A stretch of 64,000 nucleotides of DNA from Escarpia spicata (taxonomy: Eukaryota > Annelida > Polychaeta > Sabellida > Siboglinidae). Below, one piece after another: positions 42,001 through 51,343 of this stretch. The position numbers and the translations under genes are program-made. The first letter of the stretch is position 1; each line of letters begins with the position of its first letter. The notes under the pieces were generated by a model, which was given only the letters and a program-made list of their open reading frames with translations, was not told the origin of the DNA and did not search any database. Location: assembly GCA_963995525.1 (NCBI GenBank), contig OZ023207.1, positions 29,047,373-29,111,372 of the forward strand, read 5' to 3'.

Positions 42001-43099
42001 CGTGGAATCCGCCTATAACAGCATGACCTTATGTAGGAACAAGTACTAACCACAGTAACACTTTCCGTGGAATCGCCCTATACCAGCATGACCTTATGTA
42101 GGAACAAGTACTAACCACAGTAACACTTTCCGTGGAATCGCCCTATACCAGCATGACCTTATGAAGGAACATGTACTAACCACAGTAACACTTTCCGTGG
42201 AATCGCCCTATACCAGCATGACCTTATGTAGGAACAAGTACTAACCACAGTAACACTTTCCGTGGAATCGCCCTATACCAGCATGACCTTATGTAGGAAC
42301 AAGTACTAACCACAGTAACACTTTCCGTGGAATCGCCCTATACCAGCATGGCTTTATGTATGAACATGTACTAACCATAGTAACACTTTCCGTGGAATCG
42401 CCTACACCAGCATGACCTTATGTAGGAACAAGTACTAACCACAGTAACACTTTCCTTGGAATCGCCATATACCAGTATGACCTTATGTAGGAACAGGTAC
42501 TAACCACAGTAACACTTTCCGTGGAATCGCCCTATACCAGCATGACCTTATGTAGGAACAAGTACTAACCACAGTAACACTTTCCGTGGAATCGCCCTAT
42601 ACCAGCATGACCTTATGTAGGAACAAGTACTAACCACAGTAACACTTTCCGTGGAATCGCCCTATACCAGCATGACCTTATGTAGGAACAAGTACTAACC
42701 ACAGTAACACTTTCCCTGGAATCGCCCTATACCTGCATGATCTTATGTATGAACATGTACCAACTATAGTAACACTTTCCGTGGAATCGCCCTATACCAG
42801 CATGACCTTATGTAGGAACAAGTACTAATCTCAGTAAGACTTTCCGTGGAATCGCCCTATACCAGCATGACCTTAAGTAGGAACATGTACTAACCACAGT
42901 AACACTTTCCGTGGAATCGCCCTATACCAGCATGACCTTATGTAGGAACAAGTACTAACCACAGTAACACTTTCCGTGGAATCACCCTATACCAGCATGA
43001 TCTTATGTAGGAACAAGTACTAACCACAGTAACACTTTCCGTGGAATCACCCTATACCAGCATGACCTTATGTAGGAACAAGTACTAACCACAGTAACA
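30036..43099. repeat. 65-bp satellite array
   Basis: About 200 head-to-tail copies of a 65-bp monomer contain AACACTTTCCGTGGAATCGC, a CCCTATACCAGCATGACCTT segment and ATGTAGGAACAAGTACTAAC. Copies 30,167 and 30,232 illustrate the exact 65-bp step. It begins with a diverged copy at about 30,036 and ends abruptly at AGTAACAC near 43,099. The commonest differences fall at the two CpG sites (CCGTGG becoming CCATGG or CTGTGG; ATCGCC becoming ATCACC or ATTGCC), as expected of methylated DNA. TTCCGTGGAA is a near-palindrome and TTCCATGGAA a perfect one. There is no unique spacer between copies and no open frame of interest. Confidence 0.98.
32931..42350. repeat. Higher-order repeats of the 65-bp satellite (65n-1 units)
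   Basis: A marker monomer with CATGGCTTTATGTATGAAC is followed each time by a 64-bp monomer (CGCCTACACCAG). The marker occurs at 32,931, 34,295, 36,374, 38,453, 40,207 and 42,351. Intervals are 1,364, 2,079, 2,079, 1,754 and 2,144 bp, which equal 21, 32, 32, 27 and 33 monomers, each minus one base. Each higher-order unit therefore carries one 64-bp monomer and differs from its neighbours only by whole monomers gained or lost. Confidence 0.92.
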
Positions 43100-43106
43100 C
43101 GGATAG

Positions 43107-43408
43107 TTGCTCATAACCTTGGCTAAGATGAGTCTTTGCAACAATAATGTTTTGCAGAAATTCTACATTTTGTGGATTGCCATGCTAAAGCGTTATATGT
43201 ATGTAGGCACATGTGAATATACTGGTGAGAAATATAATAATTGCGTTGTATATTTAGGACTAGTATTTCATGAAGCACGTCCCACAGAAATACTCAGGAA
43301 AGATATAATAAAACTGATATATTTTATCTGATACAATGGCAGATCCACTTTAATTTATCCGTGGCACAGGATACATGACAAATACTGGTTATAGCATTGC
43401 TAAATAAA
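43107..43408. other. Unique sequence right of the satellite, with a doubtful ORF
   Basis: A plus-strand frame at 43,107-43,331 (74 codons) reads a plausible mixed composition (MLITLAKMSLCNNNV and CEYTGEKYNNCVVYLGLVF). It matches no family I recognise, has no visible start context or neighbours, and could be chance or an exon remnant. Confidence 0.3.
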
Positions 43409-44117
43409 CATGTATTATTTTATGTAAATCTACGCTATGCAAGGCTATAAAATATATGTATCTAGTGTAATGAACATATCATATATTTTATATATGCAAC
43501 TGTTTTTTCTTTCAAACAAGGCTTGGGCAGGGATTTTCCACTGAAATTGCCCGTAGTTCTGACTGTCCTCCAGACATTGGTAAACCATGTATTATTTTAT
43601 GTAAATCTACGCTATGCAAGACTATAAAATATATGTATCTAGTGTAATGAACATATCATATATTTTATATATGCAACTGTTTTTTCTTTCAAACAAGGCT
43701 TGGGCAGAGATTTTCCACTGAAATTGTCCATAGTTCTGACTGTCCTCCAGACATTGGTAAAACATGTATTATTTTATGTAAATCTACGCTATGCAAGGCT
43801 ATAAAATATATGTATCTAGTGTAATGAACATATCATATATTTTATATATGCAACTGTTTTGTCTTTCAAACAAGGCTTGGGCAGGGATTTTCCACTGAAA
43901 TTGCCCGTAGTTCTGACTGTCCTCCAGACATTGGTAAAACATGTATTATTTTATGTAAATCTACGCTATGCAAGGCTATAAAATATATGTATCTAGTGTA
44001 ATGAACATATCATATATTTTATATATGCAACTGTTTTTTCTTTCAAACAAGGCTTGGGAAGGAATTTTCCAATGAAATTGCCCGTAGTTCTGACTGTCCT
44101 CCAGACATTGGTAAAAC
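43409..44117 (+). repeat. Four tandem 177-bp units each holding an exon-like segment
   Basis: ACATGTATTATTTTATGTAA starts units at about 43,409, 43,586, 43,763 and 43,940, each 177 bp. A fifth start at 44,117 diverges after ATGTAT. Each unit has an AT-rich part with TATAAAATATATG, a pyrimidine-rich TTTTTTCTTTCAAACAAG, then a GC-richer 59-bp segment from GCTTGGG to GACATTG followed by GTAAA. The borders CAAG|G and TTG|GTAAA resemble a 3' and a 5' splice site. Copies differ by few bases, several of them CpG changes (GCCCGTAG to GTCCATAG). In the last copy the segment is in frame with a downstream open reading frame. Confidence 0.9.
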
Positions 44118-44361
44118 ATGTATCGGAATAACGTTCTTCACATTTCACGATAACTGTGAAATAGTTGACCATTATTCTTCATTTGACACGGCTCACAAAT
44201 TAATTAGTACCTGGTATTGTTTACGGGTGTCCACGTCTAACCGGAAATATTCGATGCCCCACGGAGAAACAAAAAACAAGCGCAGGAAAACATGTAGCAT
44301 CGATGTCAGCGAGCGGCTTATCCAGGGTATTCTATATATCTATGGAAAAACACGGAGTTAG
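44038..44361 (+). pseudogene. Exon-like open frame following the 177-bp repeats
   Basis: From the last 177-bp unit a plus-strand frame without a credible ATG reads QTRLGKEFSNEIARSSD, CPPDIGKTCIGITFF, CEIVDHYSSFDTAHKLIS and KRRKTCSIDVSERLIQG before a TAG at 44,359-44,361. The codons look protein-like (mixed composition, no low complexity) over about 105 residues. The product was not recognised. It sits immediately upstream of a decayed transposon-related gene, so it may be an upstream part of that gene or an exon of it. A host exon is the alternative. Confidence 0.4.
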
Positions 44362-44876
44362 ACCTATTCAAGATTACTGAAGAAGCAAACAGATGGAGCA
44401 GTGGCCAGGAAACAAGATGGTGTGCGTGACAAATGGTGACAGTGGATTCCGTGATAGTACACGTGCTCATGAACAGTCATGGATGAATTATGTTCCCACG
44501 AGGAGGCGTTTGAAAGCGATTGTCGGGAACGTCCAATTATCGGTGGCATTCGGAATAGGGCAAAGCTTTAGTATCGTACAGATCAACACCGTGTGTAACA
44601 ACCTTGGAGAGTGGAAGGCCAAGGGAATCCTGATGCTCCATGCCATGACAGGCTGTGATGTAGCTTCACTGGTCTAACGTTCATGTGGTGAGACAGGCAT
44701 TTGCCACCACTGCGAGGCCACCGTTTCCCGAGATAGACGTGGCTAGTCCAGAACTATTTCGCCGTGTAAACAGGTGTCACGACATACACGGGTCGACCAC
44801 GAACGACTCTTCGACACGTAGGTCGTACATTACGTTGCCATGCCGACGTCGACGCTCTGCGAGTACTCGACTGTGA
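44362..44876 (+). pseudogene. Transposon-related gene remnant with LHAMTGCD motif
   Basis: The frame 44,393-44,677 ends INTVCNNLGEWKAKGILMLH then AMTGCDVASLV. The order Leu-Gly-x-x-Lys-Ala ... Leu-x-x-(Phe/Leu)-His-Ala-(Leu/Met)-Thr-Gly-Cys-Asp is familiar from a large family of uncharacterised, multi-copy, transposon-associated proteins of invertebrates. After a frameshift, 44,685-44,876 reads RPPFPEIDVASPELFRRVNR and STTND, which also fits the downstream part of that family. At least one stop and one frameshift separate the parts. Function is unknown. A nuclease-like fold has been suspected for such proteins, but nothing catalytic can be shown here. Confidence 0.45.
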
Positions 44877-45330
44877 ACAGTGACGAGAGTTGGGGCTGGA
44901 CATTTAAAAATAAGAAAGCATCATATAAATCCATGGAATTGACCTTTTAAATTATTTATTTATTTACAAATTTGTTATATTTTAGTGCAATTTCTACTGA
45001 CTTTTTAATGCATATTTTTACTTTTTTTATCAAATCACGTCTGCCACACGAAAGTTCACATCATAATAATAATAAGACCACAACTAAAGTTGATGTTGAT
45101 CATTAACATTTGACCTTGAAATTCAAAGTCAAGGACACATAATCTGACGTGCAGCCCCTCTAATCGGATTCGTCGTGACATTTTACATATATGGTCCAAT
45201 TTTCATACTTTTATCCGGAAAATAGCGATTCTTTCCCTTAGACACCCAACTACAGTAACATCGTAGAGTATAAAATGAAGCCTGCTGCCTGTGAACATTT
45301 AGGCGGATAAGCACACACGCATATCTGTAG
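44877..45330. other. No gene seen
   Basis: AT-rich, then mixed DNA. A short imperfect dyad (TTGACCTTGAAATTCAAAGT near 45,110) is the only structure noticed. Confidence 0.45.
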
Positions 45331-45463
45331 CTAACATTGCACGTCTGCAACGAATACACAAATCTGCTGCCAGATTCTGCTTCGTCTGCAAAAAGAAAGC
45401 CACGCCCCTGTTTGGGGACAGCTCGTTCGCAGAGGCTGCTGCGTCTTTGTGGAACACTAAAGA
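45331..45463 (+). pseudogene. LINE C-terminal scrap
   Basis: A plus-strand frame reads ARLQRIHKSAARFCFVCKKK then ATPLFGDSSFAEAAASLWNT. This resembles two blocks of a jockey/CR1-type LINE polyprotein C-terminus (LQRxxNxAAR and the FGxRxFxxAAPxLWN block), with the DNA between them lost. It abuts LINE D at about 45,464. Confidence 0.55.
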
Positions 45464-46388
45464 GTTCTGGAGGTGATGACCAACAGTTTCTACTTCTAAT
45501 ACAGGACTGTTTTCTTACCCAACATGTTTTCGAACCGACCAGAGGTCGGAATGTGTTGCATTTGGTGTTCTCTTCTCAAAACGAATTAGTTGATAATGTT
45601 AATATACATGAACCTTTGGGATCTAGTGATCATAACCAGATCCATTTTAATATAAAAGTACAATCAGGGAATAATGGTAAAAACTGATGGAGGAAAAACT
45701 GTAAGAAAGGCAAATATAAACAGAGGAGAAAATATTTAGCACACATAGATTGGACTAACTTAATGAAGGACAAGACAGCAACAGAATGTTGGACCATTTT
45801 GAAAGATGAGAATGAGGGCATTATTGAAAGATTTGCCCCCTGAAAAAACAAGGGAAACGATCTAGGAAGAAACACCTATCAAAAGAAGCTATACGAAAGA
45901 TTGCCTACAAACAAATTAAGTGGAGAGTTTACAGAAACACTGGAAATATAGAAGACTAGAACAACTACAAAGAGGTCCTTAACCTAGCTACAACGGAAAT
46001 TAGAAAATACAAATGAACTTTTGAGCAACAATTGGCGAATGATATAACAAATGATAACAAGAGTTTCTACGCTTATGTAAGGAGTAAACAGAAGGTTCAA
46101 GATAATGTGGAACCACTAGAAAACAGTGCAGGAAATGTAATATCTGATGGGTTTCAAACGGCAGAGGCCCTGAACGAGTATTTCAGCTCAGTGTTTACCA
46201 CAGAAGATATAAGTTCGCTACCATTACCAGTTAATACATTTGAGGGGGATGAATCAAATCAATTAGGGCAGTTGTTAGTTACTCCTGAAATGATATCAAG
46301 GAAAATTAAGATGATGAAAGTAAACAAATCACCTGGAGTTGACGGGATACCACAAAAACTGCTTAAGGAAATTGTAGACCAAATTAGT

Positions 46389-46389
<1 letters not shown>
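45464..46389 (+). pseudogene. LINE D: endonuclease end, linker and start of RT
   Basis: This is a plus-strand remnant related to LINE B. It starts mid-endonuclease with GGDDQQFLLLIQDCFLTQH, EPTRGRNVLHLVFSSQNELV and EPLGSSDHNQIHFNIKVQ (the SDH catalytic block), passes stops at about 45,687 and 45,840, and continues through a basic linker (AIRKIAYKQIKWRVYRNTG). A frame at about 46,032-46,389 reads NDNKSFYAYVRSKQKVQ, ALNEYFSSVFTTED and KSPGVDGIPQKLLKEIVDQI, the block just before RT box 1 in CR1-type elements. The protein ends in a (CA)n tract at 46,389; the catalytic RT boxes are absent. Confidence 0.85.
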
Positions 46390-46419
<30 letters not shown>

Positions 46420-46482
46420 AAATACACACACACACACACACACACAAACATACACAAACACACACAAACACACAACCACTTG
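46389..46482. repeat. (CA)n microsatellite, interrupted
   Basis: CA repeats with AAAAAAA, CAAACA and CATACA interruptions. The tract begins within the LINE D codons for QIST (ATTAGTACACAC), so the microsatellite appears to have grown from, or replaced, LINE sequence. Confidence 0.97.
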
Positions 46483-47130
<648 letters not shown>

Positions 47131-47138
47131 AAAACACA

Positions 47139-47260
47139 GTATTACCAACCCTGTACTCAACAAAGGATACATGTTAAGTTGTTATGACGGATTGACAGTA
47201 GTGGTGCAGGAATATTACCAACCCTGTACTCAACAAATGATACATGTTAAGTTGTATCAA
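47139..47260 (+). repeat. Partial direct duplication of RT-flanking sequence
   Basis: ATTACCAACCCTGTACTCAA followed by CAAA(G/T)GATACATGTTAAG occurs at about 47,140 and again at about 47,213, 72 bp apart, with one internal difference. The second copy leads directly into the RT frame of the next feature. Confidence 0.85.
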
Positions 47261-47700
47261 ACTACACAGCGATTACTATAATGTCTGTTCCTGGTAAAGT
47301 GTTCTGTAAGATGATACTCACACGAATAGAAGACATCACTGATACACACCTGTCAAATCAGCAATTTGGATACCAAAGAAACAGGGAACACCATCTGTCT
47401 GTTATCCTACTTGTTCGCCAGATCACAGAAAAGGCAAATGAACACCAGATCCCACTACATTTCAATTGTGTGGACTTCAAGGCCCCATTTCACACAATAG
47501 CAGGGGTGCATTATGGAAGCCCTTGAGATCTACTGGGGTCGACCCCAAAATGACATCACTGATTGAGGCCACGTATGAGAATGTCGAATGTGCTGTTATC
47601 ATCAATGGTCAGTTGGACAAAATGGTTCAAAGTTGAAATAGAACTGAGGCAGGACTGTCTGTTATCACCTATCCTGTTCAATTTGTCTCGATTGGACAGT
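47261..47700 (+). pseudogene. RTE-like LINE reverse transcriptase fragment
   Basis: From 47,261 the frame reads NYTAITIMSVPGKVFCKMI (the NYRGIxLxSVxGK block), LSNQQFGYQRNREHHLS (QxGFRxxR block), VRQITEKANEH and HFNCVDFKAPFHTI (box A, where KAFD is worn to KAPF). After a stop at about 47,524 and frameshifts it continues MTSLIEATYENVECAVIING and a worn copy of the RQGCxLSPxLFN block (LRQDCLLSPILFNLS, about 47,645-47,690). The style resembles RTE/Craft-type elements and is distinct from LINEs A to D. It is inactive: box A lacks its normal sequence and the C-terminus is missing. Confidence 0.75.
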
Positions 47701-48588
47701 TTAGTGAAATGATTGGGCGATGTTACGCAGGCACCAATTGAGGTGTATTAGTGTAATTATTAGTGCGTTGTAAGAACACACTCATTGCGTTCCCAACCTA
47801 TTTCCTAGACCTAATTGTAACCGCATCAAACGCACCGGCGACCACTAACAAGACAACAGTGACTGTCACAATAACTAACTAGCATTACCACAGCGGCCGC
47901 TGCGGCTATTGGATCTGGCCAGATCTGGTGCAAAACTATGACAAACCACAGGTCACGCAGCCCTTACATCGTTCAGTGCGCATTAAATGATACATATTTA
48001 ATACCATTGGAACCACAACATAACAATCTTTACGACGGTATAATTTTTTAGAAGTATTCCTTTATTTGACAAACTTGTCGTCCGTGATTTAGCGAAAATG
48101 CGCACTAAGAATTTCATGCAGACAGCGGGTCATGAAGGTACGGTTTTCGCAAACACACGTCGCGGCAAATCGAAAACCCACACTTGTAATCATATTGGGA
48201 TCGTATGGTTTGTAATCAACCAGTGAGGAGGTGTGTTGGTGTTCACTGTCTGTTGACGTTACACAAAATTGATGCCGTCACAGAAACGAAAGTTATGATC
48301 AGTAGAAGTGTAAACATGTCGGTTTACCTACAACTGTATATATTATCACCGATATGCAACTTCGTACATCACCGATGCCATTTGTAAGTTTTTCACAATT
48401 AAAATTGATTTAAAGTGCTAAAACTAGATTTGGTTCGACGAGGTCGCATCAGTTTTGAACAGGATTGCGATAATCAGCCTGCAGTGGAGCCTGCAGACTG
48501 CACGTGAGGTGATTGTGCTAGATTTAGTTACGTCTGTGCTACTTTTAGCGCGTTGTCGTGGCGAGTCTTAGCGAAGGTCCATGCCTGA
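47701..48588. other. Unassigned unique DNA
   Basis: About 890 bp without a supported gene. A perfect 12-bp palindrome CAGCGGCCGCTG lies near 47,891. The base composition is more GC-rich than the neighbouring AT-rich blocks, so a degenerate DNA element is possible. No ends were found. Confidence 0.4.
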
Positions 48589-48704
48589 GAACGGGTGATC
48601 TAAGGCATTATCCAACGGGTGGTCTAAGGCATTATCCAACGGGTGGTCTAAGGCATTATCCAACGGGTGGTCTATGGCATTATCCAACGGGTGGTCTAAG
48701 GCAT
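48589..48704. repeat. 24-bp minisatellite, about five copies
   Basis: Tandem copies of CCAACGGGTGGTCTAAGGCA plus TTAT; starts are 24 bp apart, with single-base variants (GGTGATC, TCTATGG). Confidence 0.93.
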
Positions 48705-49320
48705 GGAGCGCTTGCTAATTAATTTAATTAATGTTTTGACTGATTTATAGTTTAACAATTGAAATATTCACAGCAACATGAATACACAATGTTTTAATTA
48801 ATAACTGTAACTTATTATAACCATTGCATGACGACTTATTAAAAAAAAATTGTCAATGTAATATTTTTTTTTTTAAATAAAAAAAAATCGAACTGTAGTA
48901 TTTTTGATATTATGATATGGTACTTGTAAAAAAAAAAATCGAATGCTTTATAATTCCAGACATTACCTTCCATAGTCCATTATACCTTGTATACAATTTT
49001 AATTGTATATAAAACTTGGGATTCCACATTAAGTATGTTTGCTAATTTGTTATAGTTTTGTTACAAATATTTAGCAAATTGTGGCAATAAAATGTGTCCT
49101 AATGAAACAACTTATATGTGCCATGTTGTAAGTGGCATTAAAATGTGAATCACATGCTTTGAACAAAACATATACATACAAATTAGGAATCATCATTCAA
49201 TATGCAATACGTTCGATCGCGCATCCGATCGCATGCCCGACCGTGCTTCGTAGCATGTCGAAAAAAATTGAACTGGCAAAAATGTGATCCTGAGTGAGGC
49301 CCTGAATACCTTAGTTTTGA
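48705..49320. other. AT-rich DNA with A/T homopolymer runs
   Basis: Several 9- to 11-base A or T runs followed by TCGAA (48,840-48,950) and TTAATTAATT stretches. No coding region was found. Confidence 0.5.
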
Positions 49321-49960
49321 CATCAGACAGTCATCAGTTATGCTGACGACACAACTCGAATGTCTCTCATGTTCAAGATACTACAGCGTGCAGAGGAAGA
49401 GCTTCAAGCTCCCTCTCAAAAATGGGGTATGGAAATCGACCTCTTCAAATGCAAAGTAATCGCACTTCTCTGCAGAATAAAGAAATACCTTTCATACCAA
49501 GCATGGAAGACGTTTTACAACAGCTACGTTCTACCACACATGGACTATTGCAGCACACTCTGGGGCAATGTAAATTCATCAGAACGCATCTACAAACTAC
49601 AAAGACGTGCTGCCAGAATCATAACAGACTCTGAATGCAGACCTCCAAGTGCTCCACTATTGAAACAACTAAACTGGCTGCCACTGCCAGAGCGCGTGAA
49701 ATACAGACAATTGGTGTTCAAGGCAGTAAAGGGACTGGCTCCTGACTACACGTGTGCGCTATTCAAATCTGTCTCGAACGTTTCGACAAGAACAACACGG
49801 TCAAATACAAGAGAGGATTTGTATGTTCCAAGAGCACGAACAAACATCTTCAAGAACTCTATAGCTGTTAATGGCGCATAAATATGGAATACTTTAAATC
49901 CATAAATAATAAAATGCAGCTCTCTAAGTGCGTTTAAGAGAGCATATTTGTAGAACGTGT
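49321..49960 (+). pseudogene. LINE E: RT box C plus C-terminal domain
   Basis: A frame open from 49,321 to a TAA at 49,879-49,881 reads VISYADDTTRMSLM (box C, the catalytic YADD), AEEELQAPSQKWGMEIDLFK, CRIKKYLSYQAWKTFYNSYV, LPHMDYCSTLWGNVNSSER, KLQRRAARIITD, LNWLPLPERVKYRQLV and RTTRSNTREDLYVPRAR. This is the classic order of the thumb and C-terminal region of CR1/jockey-like LINEs, over nearly 190 codons with only a terminal stop. Residues after the stop (IWNTL) continue the family pattern, so the stop is a mutation. The 5' two thirds of the element are absent. Confidence 0.87.
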
Positions 49961-50216
49961 TTAATTAGACAACATGGACAAACAACGTAATGAACATTCT
50001 AACACAGCGTTTTTTATTTTATTTAGTGATGCTATATGTTTTACAAATGTTATTTATGCAATTCTAATTTCTAAATTATAATATGTATTTAAGTATATCT
50101 TAACTATTTTTAAATAATTTGTTTAGCATTTAAATAACATTTACTTGTACTCTAATATTTTACAATCACGACCCTTAGGAAAATAAAATGTATATTTTAT
50201 AAGGTTATCGTGAATA
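49961..50216. other. AT-rich DNA, no gene
   Basis: Probably includes the 3' untranslated part of LINE E. It ends just before a (TTA)n tract at 50,224. Confidence 0.45.
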
Positions 50217-50223
50217 AACAATG

Positions 50224-50247
50224 TTTATTATTATTATTATTATTATT
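50224..50247. repeat. (TTA)n microsatellite
   Basis: About eight TTA units, possibly a simple-repeat tail of a LINE. Confidence 0.92.
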
Positions 50248-50249
50248 AA

Positions 50250-50460
50250 TCACTTCTTCAGACAAGCACATCATCCTAGAAAATGAAGAACTCGAGACTG
50301 TAGGAGAGTTCTGCTTCCTTGGGAGCACAGCACCTTCTACAGAGAGACACGTTGACAGACGAATAACTTTAGCATCAGCAGCCTTTGGTAGACTCACAGT
50401 TAACATAATTCAAACTGAGGCAATAAGAATGAAAGCCAGACTATATGGGACCCTTATACT
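50250..50460 (+). pseudogene. RTE-like LINE, post-RT fragment
   Basis: The plus-strand frame reads ILENEELETVGEFCFLGSTA, then RRITLASAAFGRL and EAIRMKARLYGTLIL. The x-FxYLGS ... INxRIxxAxxAFGxL ... KxxLYxxxVL order is typical of the region just after RT in RTE-like elements. It is a short fragment that meets an opposite-strand LINE piece at about 50,460. Confidence 0.65.
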
Positions 50461-50960
50461 GCTAATTTCGTTTGTTCGTAGTTCTGTCCATTCCTTGAAA
50501 TGGATGCCATGTTTTGTTAGGCACATGACCCCTCCAATACGTATGTTGGTAGATCTTTCCTGGTGTGGAAATATCCTGGCACACAGATGTATTCCTCCAG
50601 TGTGTGTTCCGTAAACCAAGTCTCTGTTATTGTCGCGACATCAGTGCAGTTAAGTTTTAGTACTTGTGCAAGTTATGTTATATTAGGCCCCAGAGATCTT
50701 ATGTTGGTGTTTACAAAGATGGGTAGATTCCATTTTCCACATGGGACGGCTGCAAGATGGTCCCGGTGTGCACTTGGTGGCTTCGTAAACGTTGTTGGTC
50801 TTGTGGGTACAACCACACGAATGGGGCGCTGCATGCGAATTCCCCCAAGACAGCACTGACAGGTGAGCTGGCGATGTGCCACCCCTGCATTCAATTTACC
50901 AAATTCTTTCACCATTTCATGAAAAATTGAAGAGATGAGTACCAACAAATTTTGAAATAT
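50461..50960 (-). pseudogene. LINE endonuclease, N-terminal fragment
   Basis: On the minus strand, 50,948 to about 50,500 reads KWNLPIFVNTNIRSLGPNIT, a stop, LAQVLKLNCTDVATITETWF (the ITETW block with the catalytic Glu), then LEEYICVPGYFHTRKD. This is the first third of an AP-type LINE endonuclease (xxNxRSLxxKxxxL ... DVxxITETWL ... GYxxxRxD). It has at least one stop and a frameshift. The downstream catalytic blocks are missing. Confidence 0.72.
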
Positions 50961-51074
50961 TGGTTTCGTTCACATGGAATGACCCTAAACCTATTCGTGA
51001 TGATGTTTAAGCTAATATCACAAGAAAGCAGGTAAAACGGTTGACATCAACCAGTATGTATCGATATCTATGGC

Positions 51075-51182
51075 CCGTATGCCAGAAAGTGGACTAACTT
51101 AGTCCCAGGATTAGTTAATCCTGGGATTTGTTAAACCTGGGATTAAGCTAATTCTGGGACTAAGCTAGTCCGTACGCCAGAA
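51075..51182. mobile_element. Nested palindrome with 13-bp direct flanks
   Basis: The arms GGACTAACTTAGTCCCAGGA (from 51,091) and its near-complement ending CTAGTCC (51,149-51,171) form a 23-bp inverted repeat with two mismatches. Inside lies a perfect CCCAGGATTA/TAATCCTGGG hairpin with a 2-bp loop (51,105-51,126). The palindrome is bracketed by CCGTATGCCAGAA (51,075) and CCGTACGCCAGAA (51,170) in direct orientation. More CCTGGGATT copies follow at 51,126 and 51,191. This looks like a small fold-back element; the family is unknown. Confidence 0.55.
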
Positions 51183-51343
51183 CATTTTAGACCTGGGATT
51201 TACTAATCCTATGATTAAACCCATGTTATAGTTGTTATAAGGGGCCCTCTAGTGGAATTCCCAGGGCATTTCCATCATTTTGGTGGGAAACTACAGAGTC
51301 TCATATTTCATATGGCTGGATGTACTTTAGCATGGCTGTACAT

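Noticed and set aside
30036..43099. CRISPR-like regular repeat array
   Set aside because: The 65-bp monomers are directly contiguous, with no unique spacers, no leader and no associated genes, in clearly animal DNA. It is a satellite.
47880..47910. CAGCGGCCGCTG palindrome as a regulatory site or cloning-vector trace
   Set aside because: One isolated 12-bp palindrome with no polylinker or vector sequence around it. Chance is sufficient.
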